DNA from: Mercurialis annua
Taxonomy: Eukaryota > Streptophyta > Magnoliopsida > Malpighiales > Euphorbiaceae
Length of the DNA stretch: 64,000 bases
NCBI RefSeq assembly: GCF_937616625.2
Contig: NC_065574.1
Location: 9,240,501 to 9,304,500 of the forward strand
Direction of reading: 5' to 3'
The position numbers and the translations under genes are program-made. Shown one piece after another: positions 25,342 to 36,566 of the stretch (within the stretch, counting starts at the first letter, position 1; each line of letters begins with the position of its first letter). The notes below the pieces were generated by a model. It was not told where the DNA came from. It made no database searches and saw only the letters and a list, made by a program, of their open reading frames with translations.

Positions 25342-25717
25342 CCCTTTCTGCTGCACAACCACAAACTTCAAAACTCCATAACTCGGTGTAGAAACGTCCA
25401 AATGAGTCGGTTCTTGAACCGGTGGAAAGCTTGGGATGTCTACTTTAACTTTCATGAAGAATACAAATTCATTTGAAGCTTCTAACTGGTTCCAATTTTC
25501 CAATTAGTGCAGCGGGGTCAGATTTTCAGACTTGTAAATGAGCTTTCGCCTCTTTTCCGTCGACTTTTCCATCTTTTGCTCATTTTCCACTATTCCGGCC
25601 TCAAAACCTTTCGTATTGCTCCTAATTCCCTGAAACATAAACACCCTCTATAAGCTAATCAATTCATATAAAAGCGGGGTGAAAACGCATAAAAGCATAC
25701 GAAAAGACATCCTAAAG

Positions 25718-25739
25718 ATAGGAGTATTTTACTCCTATC
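25718..25739. repeat. inverted repeat at the LTR terminus
   Basis: Ten-base arms GATAGGAGTA and TACTCCTATC face each other across a short T-rich loop at the extreme LTR end. It is repeated in the right LTR (32624-32645). On the element's strand this is the first sequence of the 5' LTR. Confidence 0.85.
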
Positions 25740-25740
25740 A

Positions 25741-25753
25741 AACCTCCTCACAC
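25741..25753 (-). other. polypurine tract of the Athila-like element
   Basis: The minus strand reads GTGTGAGGAGGTT and abuts the LTR directly, the position expected for the plus-strand primer. Confidence 0.8.
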
Positions 25754-27280
25754 TAAAACCTTGCTTGTCCCCAAGCAAGAAATGAATCTCACTATCAACC
25801 GCAACAACTAATAACCTTGGTGATTGTAAACACAAAACAACATACGAATTCCCAACCAATGAAGGCACCAGACAAACTTCTAGTGTTAACAATCGCAAGC
25901 GATGCAACCAATGATGAATGCAACTACAATGACATAGTCCAATGACATTGAGAATACTATTGGTAAGGCATTTGTGTTAAGCAAATTCGAAGTTACAATC
26001 ATCTACGGGACATGCACACATTGGCCAAAATGAAATGGTAAATCATGGCATTATTCTCATAGAAACCAAGCAAAACATAATGAAACTCACAAGATGTCAT
26101 TCCAACACACAAGTGTTTAAGGTAAACGATTAAACTCACATCGTGCTTATTCACCATAAGCTTGCTTTTAGTCCCGAACTCCACTATTTGGTTCGGTAAT
26201 TAACAACTATCATATGGACTTGTGAGGGTTGTAACTTGGCTATGGGTTAGGGGTAGGTAGATTTGGATACTTGGCTAAAACTTGATTTGAACGACTCTTT
26301 TCTAATATACTTTCGACCTAGCTCGGATTTTCAACACTTGTGAACTTTTCAATTTTTATTGCCTTTGTTTATTCTTTCTTTCTTTTCTTTTCTTCATTTT
26401 CCTCTTTTTCTTTTGTTTTCTTTTTCTTCTTGATATTGTTGTTATTCTTTCTTTCTTTGATTTTCTTTTTCTCAAGGCAAATTTCTCTTCTTTTACCACT
26501 TCACATTTTCATTATAATTATCAAGCTAGAGCCACATTTTTCTCATCATTAGGTCATTCAAATCAAATTGGGTGTTTTAAGAGGTAAGTTGTTGAAGGGA
26601 GTTGTGTAATTTGTGTTTTGACAAAGAAGGGCTTAGGCTCAAAATGGTGATTCTAAAGGTAGAGGGTAGGCTTTTAAGTGATTTAGTTCAAAAATTTGGG
26701 GTATTCCTAAATGCCATACTCATCTAGTCATTAACACTCAACCTTTATAGTTTTGAACGGACACCAAGCAAGTTCTAGGAATCTAGCATGCAATTGACAC
26801 TCACAACAACAATTAGGCTCAAAAATCACTCAATAAAAGGGTGTCATGCAAAAAGCTCAATTCCTATGAAAACATGCCAACATCCTCAAATTTTCAACAA
26901 TGGCACAACTTATCACATTACAAGCACACATCATGCATCCGTATTAAGCACTTCAAACTTATCAAAACACAACACCAATTAATCATGTAATTAACTCGAA
27001 TTTCATTAAACCATGTCATACAACTTGCATCTTATTTAAACACATCACAATTGATTGATTCACACTAGAAAAATGCACTCACTAACTTCATTGATCGGGA
27101 ATCAAACTTTTCATTTCACACATTCACCAAAGTCACTAATCATGCTTCAACATACACAAGCCAACGATTTAGTGCGAGGTGACTCAAAATAAACAACATA
27201 AAACAACAACTAGACTCCTACAAGCAAACATCAAAAACAAAGCAATAAAATCGAGACTCTAACGCATTCATATTTTCAAC

Positions 27281-27295
27281 AACCCCTCCTCACAC
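27281..27295 (-). other. second, internal PPT-like sequence
   Basis: The minus strand reads GTGTGAGGAGGGGTT, almost the LTR-proximal PPT (GTGTGAGGAGGTT) with two extra G residues. It lies 1.5 kb upstream of the true PPT in element orientation. It might act as a central PPT or mark an earlier LTR border. Confidence 0.5.
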
Positions 27296-27520
27296 TATTT
27301 CTATGCTATGTCCTCATGGCAATGAAATAAAACGGAAAATTGCATGAGTTAGAGTTGAAGAAAGCAAATCTTCGAGTTCAATCGAACTCGGGTGGCTCCG
27401 GTGAAGGTGTAGGCGGGCTAATATGCGTCTTGTAAAAGTCCTATATCGCGCCACATCATCAATCCAAGTGATAATTTAAAGATCAATGAGAAAATTCGAG
27501 TTCTTCCCTCTTAAGTAGAG

Positions 27521-27652
27521 TGTCTCGAATCGAGACACCCTTGTTACTAAGGTGTCTCGATTCGAGACACAGAAGAAAAGGGGGCAGATTGATCTGCACC
27601 CCCTGTCTCGATTCGAGACAACTTACTAAGAAGCTTGTCTCGAATCGAGACA
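27521..27652. repeat. array of four 17-bp quasi-palindromes (internal)
   Basis: Exact copies of TGTCTCGAWTCGAGACA lie at 27521-27537 (A), 27553-27569 (T), 27604-27620 (T) and 27636-27652 (A). Spacing and order differ from the LTR array, so this is not a simple copy of it. Confidence 0.95.
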
Positions 27653-27911
27653 AGGTTTAGCAGAAAAAACTGCTCCTTTCTCTTTTCGTGTCTCTCGATT
27701 CCTCGTTCCGTTGATTCCCCGGACTCCTACACATCCAAAAACTGAACACACCCGACATCAAATCGAACATAAATAACAAAAAGAACAACATAAAAAAAAC
27801 ACAAAATTAAAAGCTAAGAACATAAGATAAAAGGTAGAAAATCGAACCTCTCGGGAATGCCTCCCGAGCGCGCTTGTTTAAAGTCGAAAGCTCGACTAGC
27901 AATCTTCAAAA

Positions 27912-30872
27912 TCATGGAGGATCAAAAAGAGCGACTTGCTCACGGCCCTCATTCCTCAACACTCTTGGATATGGTTTGCACCATTCCCCAAGCACCTTAA
28001 AAACATCTCCATTGTCCCCCTCCAACTCAATCAAATCATCCTCCAATTTGCGTCGTGTTTTAAATGGTCCGCTCCATTGAGAAATCAACTTCCCCGCATG
28101 CGAATGCTCTTGGGAGGTTCGAATTTGGACGTACTCACCAAGAGTAGCAACTTCCTTGCACATTTGTCTCTTGCTTGCGGTTGCTATCCCATTGAGCTTC
28201 AACTTCCATGATGCCCAATGTCTTGGTTTTCCCTTCCGTGGCTTGACATGAGGTGTCATGTTAGTTTTGGCACACCCAATTTTGGGTTCTTTCTTATGAA
28301 CCTCCTTTAAAGGCACATGCAATGTGGGTTTAATGGCATCAATCTTCATACATTGCTCCTCCTCACACTTGCTTTTTCCATGTCTCATGTCAAATTCCAT
28401 GCTCTCGTCATTCATTCTCAATGTTATCTTTCCCGCATTCACATCAACCAATGCTCGTCCCGTATTTAGAAAAGGGCGCCCAAGAATCATGGGGCAATCT
28501 TTGTCGACCGCATAATCAAGCACAACAAAGTCCACCGGAAAGATGAACTTGCCCATTTTTACTAGCACGTCTTCCGCAACCCCGTGCGGTCTCTTGAGCG
28601 AATGGTCGGCCAATTGGAGCATCATGGAAGTTTGTTTTATCGGTTGGTTTCCACATATTTTCCTGAAAAGACACAATGGCATTAAATTTATACTTGCACC
28701 CAAATCGCAAAGACAATTAAGAGAAGTAGAAGTTCCAATTGAACAAGGAATAGTGAAACTCCCTGGGTCCTTTAGCTTTGTCGGTAGATCACTTTGGATA
28801 ATAGCACTACAATTCTCCGTGAGGGAAATTGTTGCGCTTTGTTCCCAACTTCGCTTGTTCATTATTATGTCCTTCAAGAACTTTGCGTATTGGGGCATCT
28901 CTCTCAAAGCATCCGCCAAACTCAAGTGGATTTGAATTTTCTTGAATATTTCAAGGAACTTTTTGAACTTTTCATTGTCCGGAGCTTTTCTTAACCGGCT
29001 CGGAAATGGAACCGGAGGCACAAACGGTGGCGGTGGTACATAAGGCTCTTCGACTTCGATAACCACCTCCTCACATTCCCGAGGCAACTCTCGACTTGAA
29101 CTTGCTATGTCAATTACCACTTGAGGCTCATCCTCCTCAACAACTTGTTTCTTTCCATTGGCTTTCTCCAAGTTCCGCCCACTCCGAAGCTCTACAACTT
29201 TGATGGCTTTCACATGCTCCCTAGGATTAGTCTCCGTAGCGGAAGGCAATCCTCCTTGAGGTCTCCCTTGAAGGTTGATAGCAAGTTGTGAGATTTGAGT
29301 TTCAAGCATTTGATTAGTGGCGGCTTGGTTCCTCTCTCTTTGTCTAGCATCAAGCTCTCTTTGCTTGGCTTCAAGTTCCATCCTATCAAATCTCTCAAGC
29401 ACCTTAGCAAGCAAGCTTCCCTCATCCGGACTCCGTTGTTGTTGGAAACCGGGAGGGTGTGGAGGTCGATTGCCCAAATTGTTCCCTTGATTGTGATTGT
29501 GGTTCCCTTGATTGTTATGATAAGGGCCTTGATAAGGACCTTGTTGTTGTGGAGGCCTATTATTGCTTTGAAAGCTTGAACCCGCATGATTAGACCCTTG
29601 AGCATTGCCTTGCCCTTCTTGATTTCTCCACCCGAAGTTTGGATGATTCCTCCATCCGGGGTTGTAGGTGTTAGAGTAGGGGTCATTAGCTTGCCTTTGT
29701 CCCCCGATGTAGTTGACTTGCTCACTCAAAGCTTGACCCGTAACTAGGCATTCTCCTCCCGAATGGCCAAAATCACCACAAAATTCACAACCTACTTGCA
29801 CATAAGCCACCGGAGCGTTTCTTTGCATCGGAGCGACTTGTTTCTTGAGAGCATCCACTTGAGCTTGAAGCGAAGCATTTGCGGCTTTGATGGACTCCAT
29901 CTCCCTCACTTGATCAAGAGTCATGAGTGACTTTTGAGTAGGTGGCGCTCTTCTTTCCATAGGACCCCAAGTACTACTAACCACGGCCAATTTCTCCACC
30001 AATTCAAGGGCTTCCTCATAGGTCTTTTGCATAAGTGAACCCCCCGAAGCCGCATCGATAGTAGCTCGGGTAGTGACATTCGTCCCATCATAGAAGATTT
30101 GTATAACATGCTCTCTATTGAGCCGATGATGGGGTACACTTCGTTGTAAATCCTTGAACCGCTCCCATGCTTCATGAAGTGATTCTCCTTCAAATTGGAC
30201 AAACTCAAGTATGTCTTTAGTCAACTTTGTAGTCTTGCCATGAGGGAAATATTTGTTAAGGAAGGCTTGAGCCAACTCCCTCCAATTGTGAATGGACTCA
30301 TTAGGTAGAGAATGCAACCAAATGCTAGCCTTGTCCCTCAAGGAAAAAGGAAACATCCGAAGTTTAATTTGGTCCGCCGTTATCCCATGAAGCTTGAATG
30401 TGTTTAGAACACCCAAAAACTTGGCGATATGCTCATTAGGATCCTCATGACTCAACCCAAAGAAGGCACAACGATTTTCCAAAAGTTGAATGGTACTCGG
30501 CTTGATCTCAAAAGTTGCCGCTTGAACCGGCATTGCGAAGCATCCAAAAGTTGCATTGTCCACATCCGGCAAGAAAAACTCACCCAAAGTTTGTCTTTGT
30601 TGGTTTGGCACGTGTGCGTGCGCTTGGGGTCGATCATCCCTTGGGTGGTCTTGTTGCCTTGGTCGGTTCACATTCCCTAATGGAGGAGCGGGTGGATATT
30701 GTTGTTCCCCTCCATCCATTAGAGGATTGAACCTCCCCTCTTCATCATAATTGTTTCCCTCGTTATTCATAACTTCGGGTATACGGGCTCTTCTTCTTAC
30801 ACCTCTTTCGTAGTTACCGAGGTTATCTTGGAACGGTTCTAGTGGTAGATTTGCTCGTCGCGTATTGTGCAT
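27912..30872 (-). CDS. gag-protease polyprotein fused to a post-integrase tail
   Basis: An open frame of 986 codons starts at ATG 30872. Residues about 120-300 are a plant retrotransposon gag domain. Residues 362-375 form a CCHC zinc knuckle (CEFCGDFGHSGGEC). Residues 530-650 are a charged and Pro-rich linker. The aspartic protease has its active-site motif DLGAS at about 723-727 and the flap-side ILGRPF motif near 798. After about residue 845 the similarity jumps to a short tail with QWSGPFKTRRKL and GDNGDVFKVLGEW, a segment normally found after integrase. RT, RNase H and integrase are therefore missing by an in-frame deletion (scar roughly 28200-28340). The product could build particles but not copy or integrate DNA. 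Confidence 0.9.
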   Translation of the reverse strand: MHNTRRANLPLEPFQDNLGNYERGVRRRARIPEVMNNEGNNYDEEGRFNPLMDGGEQQYPPAPPLGNVNRPRQQDHPRDDRPQAHAHVPNQQRQTLGEFFLPDVDNATFGCFAMPVQAATFEIKPSTIQLLENRCAFFGLSHEDPNEHIAKFLGVLNTFKLHGITADQIKLRMFPFSLRDKASIWLHSLPNESIHNWRELAQAFLNKYFPHGKTTKLTKDILEFVQFEGESLHEAWERFKDLQRSVPHHRLNREHVIQIFYDGTNVTTRATIDAASGGSLMQKTYEEALELVEKLAVVSSTWGPMERRAPPTQKSLMTLDQVREMESIKAANASLQAQVDALKKQVAPMQRNAPVAYVQVGCEFCGDFGHSGGECLVTGQALSEQVNYIGGQRQANDPYSNTYNPGWRNHPNFGWRNQEGQGNAQGSNHAGSSFQSNNRPPQQQGPYQGPYHNNQGNHNHNQGNNLGNRPPHPPGFQQQRSPDEGSLLAKVLERFDRMELEAKQRELDARQRERNQAATNQMLETQISQLAINLQGRPQGGLPSATETNPREHVKAIKVVELRSGRNLEKANGKKQVVEEDEPQVVIDIASSSRELPRECEEVVIEVEEPYVPPPPFVPPVPFPSRLRKAPDNEKFKKFLEIFKKIQIHLSLADALREMPQYAKFLKDIIMNKRSWEQSATISLTENCSAIIQSDLPTKLKDPGSFTIPCSIGTSTSLNCLCDLGASINLMPLCLFRKICGNQPIKQTSMMLQLADHSLKRPHGVAEDVLVKMGKFIFPVDFVVLDYAVDKDCPMILGRPFLNTGRALVDVNAGKITLRMNDESMEFDMRHGKSKCEEEQCMKIDAIKPTLHVPLKEVHKKEPKIGCAKTNMTPHVKPRKGKPRHWASWKLKLNGIATASKRQMCKEVATLGEYVQIRTSQEHSHAGKLISQWSGPFKTRRKLEDDLIELEGDNGDVFKVLGEWCKPYPRVLRNEGREQVALFDPP

Positions 30873-31020
30873 ACACAAAAATCAAATTCCCTACACAAAC
30901 AACAACAAGAAAACCGAGTGTAAACCACGAAAGATAATTAATAACAAAAAACCAAAAACAGAAAATAACGCTAACTCGACCGAATTTCACAATACTTTCA
31001 ATCAATTAAACGCAACCTTG

Positions 31021-31038
31021 TCCCCGGCAACGGCGCCA
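31021..31038 (-). other. primer-binding site for tRNA-Asp
   Basis: The plus strand TCCCCGGCAACGGCGCCA equals the 3' end of plant tRNA-Asp including CCA, so the element's RNA has the complement. It lies 6 nt inside the right LTR. A tRNA-Asp primer is known from Athila-type elements. Confidence 0.88.
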
Positions 31039-31044
31039 AAAACT

Positions 31045-32646
31045 TGTTAGCAAAAATACTAACTTGTAGTAATCCGGAAATACGGAATCGATCCCACGAA
31101 GACAAGAGGTTTAAAGTGAGCGAACGCGTATTTGGAAATTCAATTCGGAAAGCCACGATCAATTGGAATTATAGTAATGATTACGGAATTTAAAACTAGT
31201 GAAATTAACACTTGAAGCAATTGAAAACTAAAGCAATTAATTAATAACGGGGTAAAACAATAGGTAAAAGGCGTTTAGAGGTTGTTAAATCATGCCACTA
31301 ACGAATCCTAGAAAATTGGGTATAGTAGTGTTATCGGCTCGGGTCAAGTTTTCCTAGATTGCCTAATCCGCTCTCTCGAGTCCGCAATTAGGTCTAATTG
31401 AGATTAGATTATCAAGTTGACGTCTAAATCGCTCTCGCGTAATTAGAATTCAACAATGACAACCTAATCCAATCGCGAAGCTAACTTCTAACCACCTAAT
31501 CCCTAAACCGCCCTAGCGTGATTAGATTTCAGGTTTGTGATCAACTAAGTCCGTCTAATTAATTGACTCTCGCCTAATTAACTAGTCTCTAAACATAGAT
31601 TAATAGATCAAGTTAATCTAAGCATTAAGCCCCAATAATCACAACAAACTCCCAACACAACTCAACCCTAATCAACTATTCAACTAATCATGGCAATCAT
31701 CAACAACCCCCAAACAAGGAGTTTAGCTAGCCATTATCAAAACTAAAGCAATAATTAAACAAGAATTAAACATACTATTAAGATGTAGAAAGATTACCTT
31801 TAATAAGTAGAAGAAAAACATTCAACAATAACTATAATAATGAAGCTTGAATGATAATAATCTTGCATTAATCACCAAAGTTAAGAACAAGAATTTGGAA
31901 TTAAAACTAAGAACAATTGTATTTAAAAATCTGAGAATAGTAATAGGAAATGGGGGCTACAAATCTAAATCTAGTGCATAACCCTAAAAAGGGAAAATAA
32001 GGTATCCTTATATAGTACTACTCAAAATAGGGAATAAAAGTACAACCCATCTAGAATGTTTGGGCCCAATAGAGAAAGAAAGCAAGCAAAAATCGAAATC
32101 CTACTGATCCCCTTGTCTCGATTCGAGACACCCAACTTAGGGGTGTGTCTCGAATCGAGACACATCTTGAAATGTCTTCTGTTTGCTATTTTATGGTGTC
32201 TCGATTCGAGACACCCAAATAAGAGGGGTGTGTCTCGAATCGAGACACCCTTTCTGCTGCACAACCACAAACTTCAAAACTCCATAACTCGGTGTAGAAA
32301 CGTCCAAATGAGTCGGTTCTTGAACCGGTGGAAAGCTTGGGATGTCTACTTTAACTTTCATGAAGAATACAAATTCATTTGAAGCTTCTAACTGGTTCCA
32401 ATTTTCCAATTAGTGCAGCGGGGTCAGATTTTCAGACTTGTAAATGAGCTTTCGCCTCTTTTCCGTCGACTTTTCCATCTTTTGCTCATTTTCCACTATT
32501 CCGGCCTCAAAACCTTTCGTATTGCTCCTAATTCCCTGAAACATAAACACCCTCTATAAGCTAATCAATTCATATAAAAGCGGGGTGAAAACGCATAAAA
32601 GCATACGAAAAGACATCCTAAAGATAGGAGTATTTTACTCCTATCA
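31045..32646 (-). repeat. LTR, right copy (5' LTR of the Athila-like element)
   Basis: This 1602-bp direct repeat of 24139-25740 is the promoter LTR in element orientation. Quasi-palindromes lie at 32114-32130, 32146-32162, 32197-32213 and 32231-32247, and the minus-strand TATA box at 32006-32015. Confidence 0.95.
32006..32015 (-). promoter_or_regulatory. LTR TATA box of the active-position 5' LTR
   Basis: The minus strand reads CTATATAAGG. Transcription would run toward lower coordinates through the PBS into gag. The four-copy quasi-palindrome array begins about 100 bp upstream of it. Confidence 0.7.
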
Positions 32647-32651
32647 TCCAT

Positions 32652-35600
32652 CAAGTCTATCAACTTACCCCTATTTTTAAAAGATATGATGCCAGGAAAT
32701 ACTTTGGTAGCAAGTTCCAACTGTGATGAATATTGCATGAGCATAATTAAGACTCGACTGTCTTCATAATTTTGAAAGCCTTTTCTATCACACAACTTTG
32801 TTCTGGCTATGTCTTGGCTAATTGGTTTTTCTTTCTTTACTTTGTTTGTGGTTTGATTTCCAGCTGTAAACTAATTGCAATTTAATTGTATAATTTGTCT
32901 TTCAACATGGAGGAGATCAGGAGATAATTAATTTTCTGGGCTGTATTTGAATTGGATTTTTGAATTACATGATTAAAGTATGACTTCTATTGGTAGAATT
33001 GAGATACCAAAGCGAACCTCTCTATATGCGTTTTATTATGTTTCATATGTAGCACGGGAACAATAGGACTGGCGAAATGGTATTATTTTAAGGTTTTCCA
33101 TTTTAAAATTAAAGTTTCATGTCTGAATTGCTAAGTTTTCGGCATATTTTAGGAATTGCGAATGTTGATTGAAGAAGTGTCCTTGCTACTTCAATGACTT
33201 TAGCTTTTTGTATTCTTTTTATTTGTAAGTCATTGGTATTTGTTTTGCCTGTGAAAATAACCGTTTTTTCGATGTTCTAAGCAAATTACTATGTTGATTT
33301 GCAGTCCAAGGGTATCATTATGTGGATGCAGCATTCGTCATCCCTCGGATGCTCGAGTTAATATTCGAGTTCAAACAACAGGTAATCTTAGCCTCTGACT
33401 AGCAGGTTTTATGTAACACATTATCTACATTAGCCTTAAGTAGATTTTAACTGATTTTCAGGTTGCATCCTTATCAAGAGTTCAATCTTTTAACTGATTA
33501 TGCAGAAATTTCACTACTCTTTTTTGTTGCGAGTTCGAGTTACATGGATTTATTTTTTCAGGTAAATCAGGAAGGGAAGTATTGAAAGATGCATGCCAGA
33601 ATTTGATGTTCATGTGCCAGCAAGTTAGGAGCACTTTTATGCGGGATGTTATTGATTTTCTTCTTCCTGGCACATACTGTTATTTTTCCTTATATTTTCC
33701 CTTTTATCTCCCAAGTAGTTGAACTTTTTTTGGCCCTCTTTAGAATAATGAGGTCCAAGTGATGATGCTATAATTTATATTACCAATCTCAAGGAAACCA
33801 TGTTTAGATTCATCTTCCGATTAGATATGCAAAAATGTTTAAGCGACAAACACTTCAAGTATTTCACTATTTATTTCATCTTGATTAAATCATTACTGCT
33901 GCTATTGTTGAAATTTGCAGATTTCAAAAGCTGAATATGATCTGTTCCAAAGTGTTTAAGAAAATGCAAACTTGCGATCCAGATACATATGCTAACTAAA
34001 CTTTTTCTAACATAGATGCTATAAATCACGTTGTACCTTGGTGATTTAGTTGTGATAGTATGGTTATGCATGATCAAAACAATATTTCTGGATTTGGGTA
34101 CACAGTACACTCAAGACATCAGGGAGAGTTTGACATTGAATTTTAGGAAAGCTCTTAAAAAATTCAACATTTTTTATTTTTGAAATCTTCTGTTTAAGAA
34201 AAGAAGGTAAATAGATAATATTTTTGTATCATGGATAATATTAAAATTATCTTGTATCATGGATAATATTTTTGTCTTCTATTTCAGCATTTTCTGCTTC
34301 AGAATTTTCAGTTTCTTAAACCATTAATTTGATGAGTTGGTGACACCAAACAGAGCATTAAGGGAACAAACCAGACACGAGTTTAGAATAATCTAATGTT
34401 AGTAGAGATATTATGTACAAACACGGAATTTCCAAGTTCAAACCTTATCTCCCATTTGTAAAAAGAATAAATAAATAGAAAGAGAACGTACAATTGAGAA
34501 TGTTTGATACTAAAAAATTAAATAATAAATAAATATCGCTGAAGAACATAATTTTGTCGCTACAGACAAATTGAGCTAAAGAACTAAGGTTAGTGCACAT
34601 GCAAACTGTGAATCACATCATTCCATGGAAACTAGTTGAATCAAAGAGTACTGCTTTGTTTTTGCTCTGGTGACGCATCTTGACCTTTCCTGCATTGAGA
34701 TATAAACAATTAAAATTTGATGTTCCATTGCTTAAATTTCTATTTATACATAAATTATTTACGATAATCAACATATTTTGTTCTTCACAGATGTCTGAAA
34801 ACCCCTCAAACAGGCCATTCCTGATGATTAATTGGGCACCAAATCTGTATATGGGTATTTTGGTACCAGAAAATAATAGCTAAAGTTCAAAAATCCATTT
34901 TAACTATTCAAGCAAAAGACAACACAGAAAAGCAACAGACAACAGACAACAATAGATAATCTCAGAATTAAACCAACACTATTTATGTTGAAAAACCAAC
35001 ACTATTTATGTTGAAAACCAACTGTTTTTCTGTTTTATCAAAATCATCATGTTAGATGCAGTTTACATACGTTTTAATGTATAAATAAGAACAATAGTAA
35101 ATCACATGTGAAAAGAATAAGAACAATAATAAATCCATCTGTTTTTCTCTTTTATCAAAATCATCAAGTTAAATGCAGTTTACATACGTATTTAATGTAT
35201 AAATATGTATATAAATGTAATAAATATCCAGTTCAGGATGTAAAGGCCTTAAATTATTTGAACAACAAATTAGGCTTTCATGTGCGAATATATTACAAGA
35301 GACTTACATCCGATAATAGAGGACCAAACTGGTTCATAATTTTAAAGAAAAAGTTTGCCGCATATAATGTTTTTGCAGTATTTTTGTAAACAAGTACATA
35401 ATGAATCAGAAGGCATTTAAATGCACTATAATGCAATAGGTTTACTGATACCAAAGTCCCAGCATAAGAAAAGCAAACAGAGAAGCACAACAATGGGACC
35501 TTCTCATTATTTCTAAAATGCCCAAACAAAGAAGCGAACTCATGTCAAAAACCCACAAATAAGATTAAATCACTTCATTACAATAAGTTAGGGCAACAAC

Positions 35601-36566
35601 TAATTTTGTTACTCACATAACTTAAAGCAAAATTTCCATATTCACAGTGCTGCTCATGTAGCATCTTCATTCACTAATGCATGATATTTCAGATGCAACT
35701 TGTGTTTTGTTTTACAAAACCAACCTACATTTAGCAAAGGGAACAAATAACAAAATCAATCCACAAAAAAATGGGTCAGTTCGGTTTGAAATTTTTATAT
35801 AACCTTTATATTTAGACTAGTTCAATTTGAATTAAAAAAAAAGGTTTGATTTGAACCTAATCAATCCTAGCTCGAGGTACAACAAGATCATACCATTAAC
35901 TAGTATAAATTATTACCTCATACGTTGACCTAAATTCACTTTTATTAAAAAATCTTAATTAATAACTAATCAAATTTATATCGTTAACCTAAATGGAGGA
36001 ACCTCAGTAAACTGAAGAACAGTATATTGTAGTTAAGTATGACAAATAATAACTAGTTAAGTGACCCTGTCAAGTAACATTTTATAATTGTCATAACTGA
36101 AATTAATTTGCATATCCAGGAACCTATGGTAAATGGACCAAACACAAATGATTGCGAGCAGGGTGATAGATAAGAGGACATTTATGTCTGTATATGAAAT
36201 TTCATGTTAAAACACTATGCATTTTCTTATATGCAGAATTGATGCATCAAATTAAATGAGAAATCATAATTGTACGAAGCATTATAAGAAAGCACAGCAG
36301 GGTTCTGTCAAGAATTTATAACTAGTCAAGTCTGCAAATGAATTTAAAAAGGAAATTAAATTTGCTTCAAGTCTGTTGTAACAAAAAAAGGGATTGCTTT
36401 AAAAATGATTGATTTACTTCCCAACGTACTAAGAAGTAGAAAAGGCTCCCATAATAAACAATTAACTATAACTACATGGCTTGAGCAAAACTCAGTTGGA
36501 TATTTGGAATTAACAGTCACAGGCAATTTCATATAGAAATTTGAACTAAGCAAAGAAAAAGCACAC
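32652..36566. other. gene-poor interior with exon-like pieces and small duplications
   Basis: No complete gene. Two exon-like segments on the plus strand are bordered by splice-like sites: 33305-33381 (after TTTGCAG; encodes QGYHYVDAAFVIPRMLE) and 33563-33690 (after TTTTTTCAG; encodes SGREVLKDACQNLMFM). I cannot identify the protein. 34974-35020 is a small tandem duplication (CCAACACTATTTATGTTGAA twice). About 75 bp around 35025-35095 is repeated at 35138-35207. Confidence 0.4.

Larger units (their letters stand above)
24139..25740 (-). repeat. LTR, left copy (3' LTR of the Athila-like element)
   Basis: This 1602-bp direct repeat is nearly identical to 31045-32646. It starts TGTTAGCAAAAATAC and ends TACTCCTATCA on the plus strand. 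It carries the four 17-bp quasi-palindromes and, on the minus strand, a TATA box at 25100-25109. Confidence 0.95.
25754..27911 (-). other. non-coding 3' interior of the Athila-like element
   Basis: About 2.2 kb between the gag-protease stop codon and the polypurine tract. It has no substantial ORF. It holds a CT-rich tract (26370-26480), a second PPT-like sequence at 27281-27295, and a second array of quasi-palindromes at 27521-27652. Confidence 0.8.
24139..32646 (-). mobile_element. Athila-like Ty3/gypsy LTR element lacking RT, RNase H and integrase
   Basis: Two 1602-bp LTRs (TG...CA) enclose a 5.3-kb interior, flanked by the perfect 5-bp TSD TCCAT (24134-24138 and 32647-32651). Orientation is minus: the primer-binding site lies inside the right LTR and the polypurine tract inside the left LTR. 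The tRNA-Asp PBS and large LTRs fit the Athila/Tat side of plant gypsy elements. Only gag-protease plus a post-integrase tail is encoded, so transposition must have been helped in trans. I noticed a single LTR difference (C at 25017, T at 31923), which implies a very recent insertion. Confidence 0.93.

Noticed and set aside
25116..25503. Reading frames of 72-108 codons in both LTRs of the Athila-like element
   Set aside because: The 'DSRH' repeats come from the 17-bp quasi-palindromes read in either direction. Overlapping frames on both strands mark them as artefacts.
25208..27652. CRISPR-like look of regularly repeated palindromes
   Set aside because: Spacers are irregular and short, the repeats lie in an LTR retrotransposon of a plant genome, and no cas genes exist.
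29210..30208. Alternative-frame ORFs inside the gag-protease region
   Set aside because: They are shadows of the 986-codon frame, without domains of their own.
33305..33690. Exon-like segments on the plus strand
   Set aside because: Splice-like borders and short open frames are visible but I cannot match the peptides to a family, so no gene was called.
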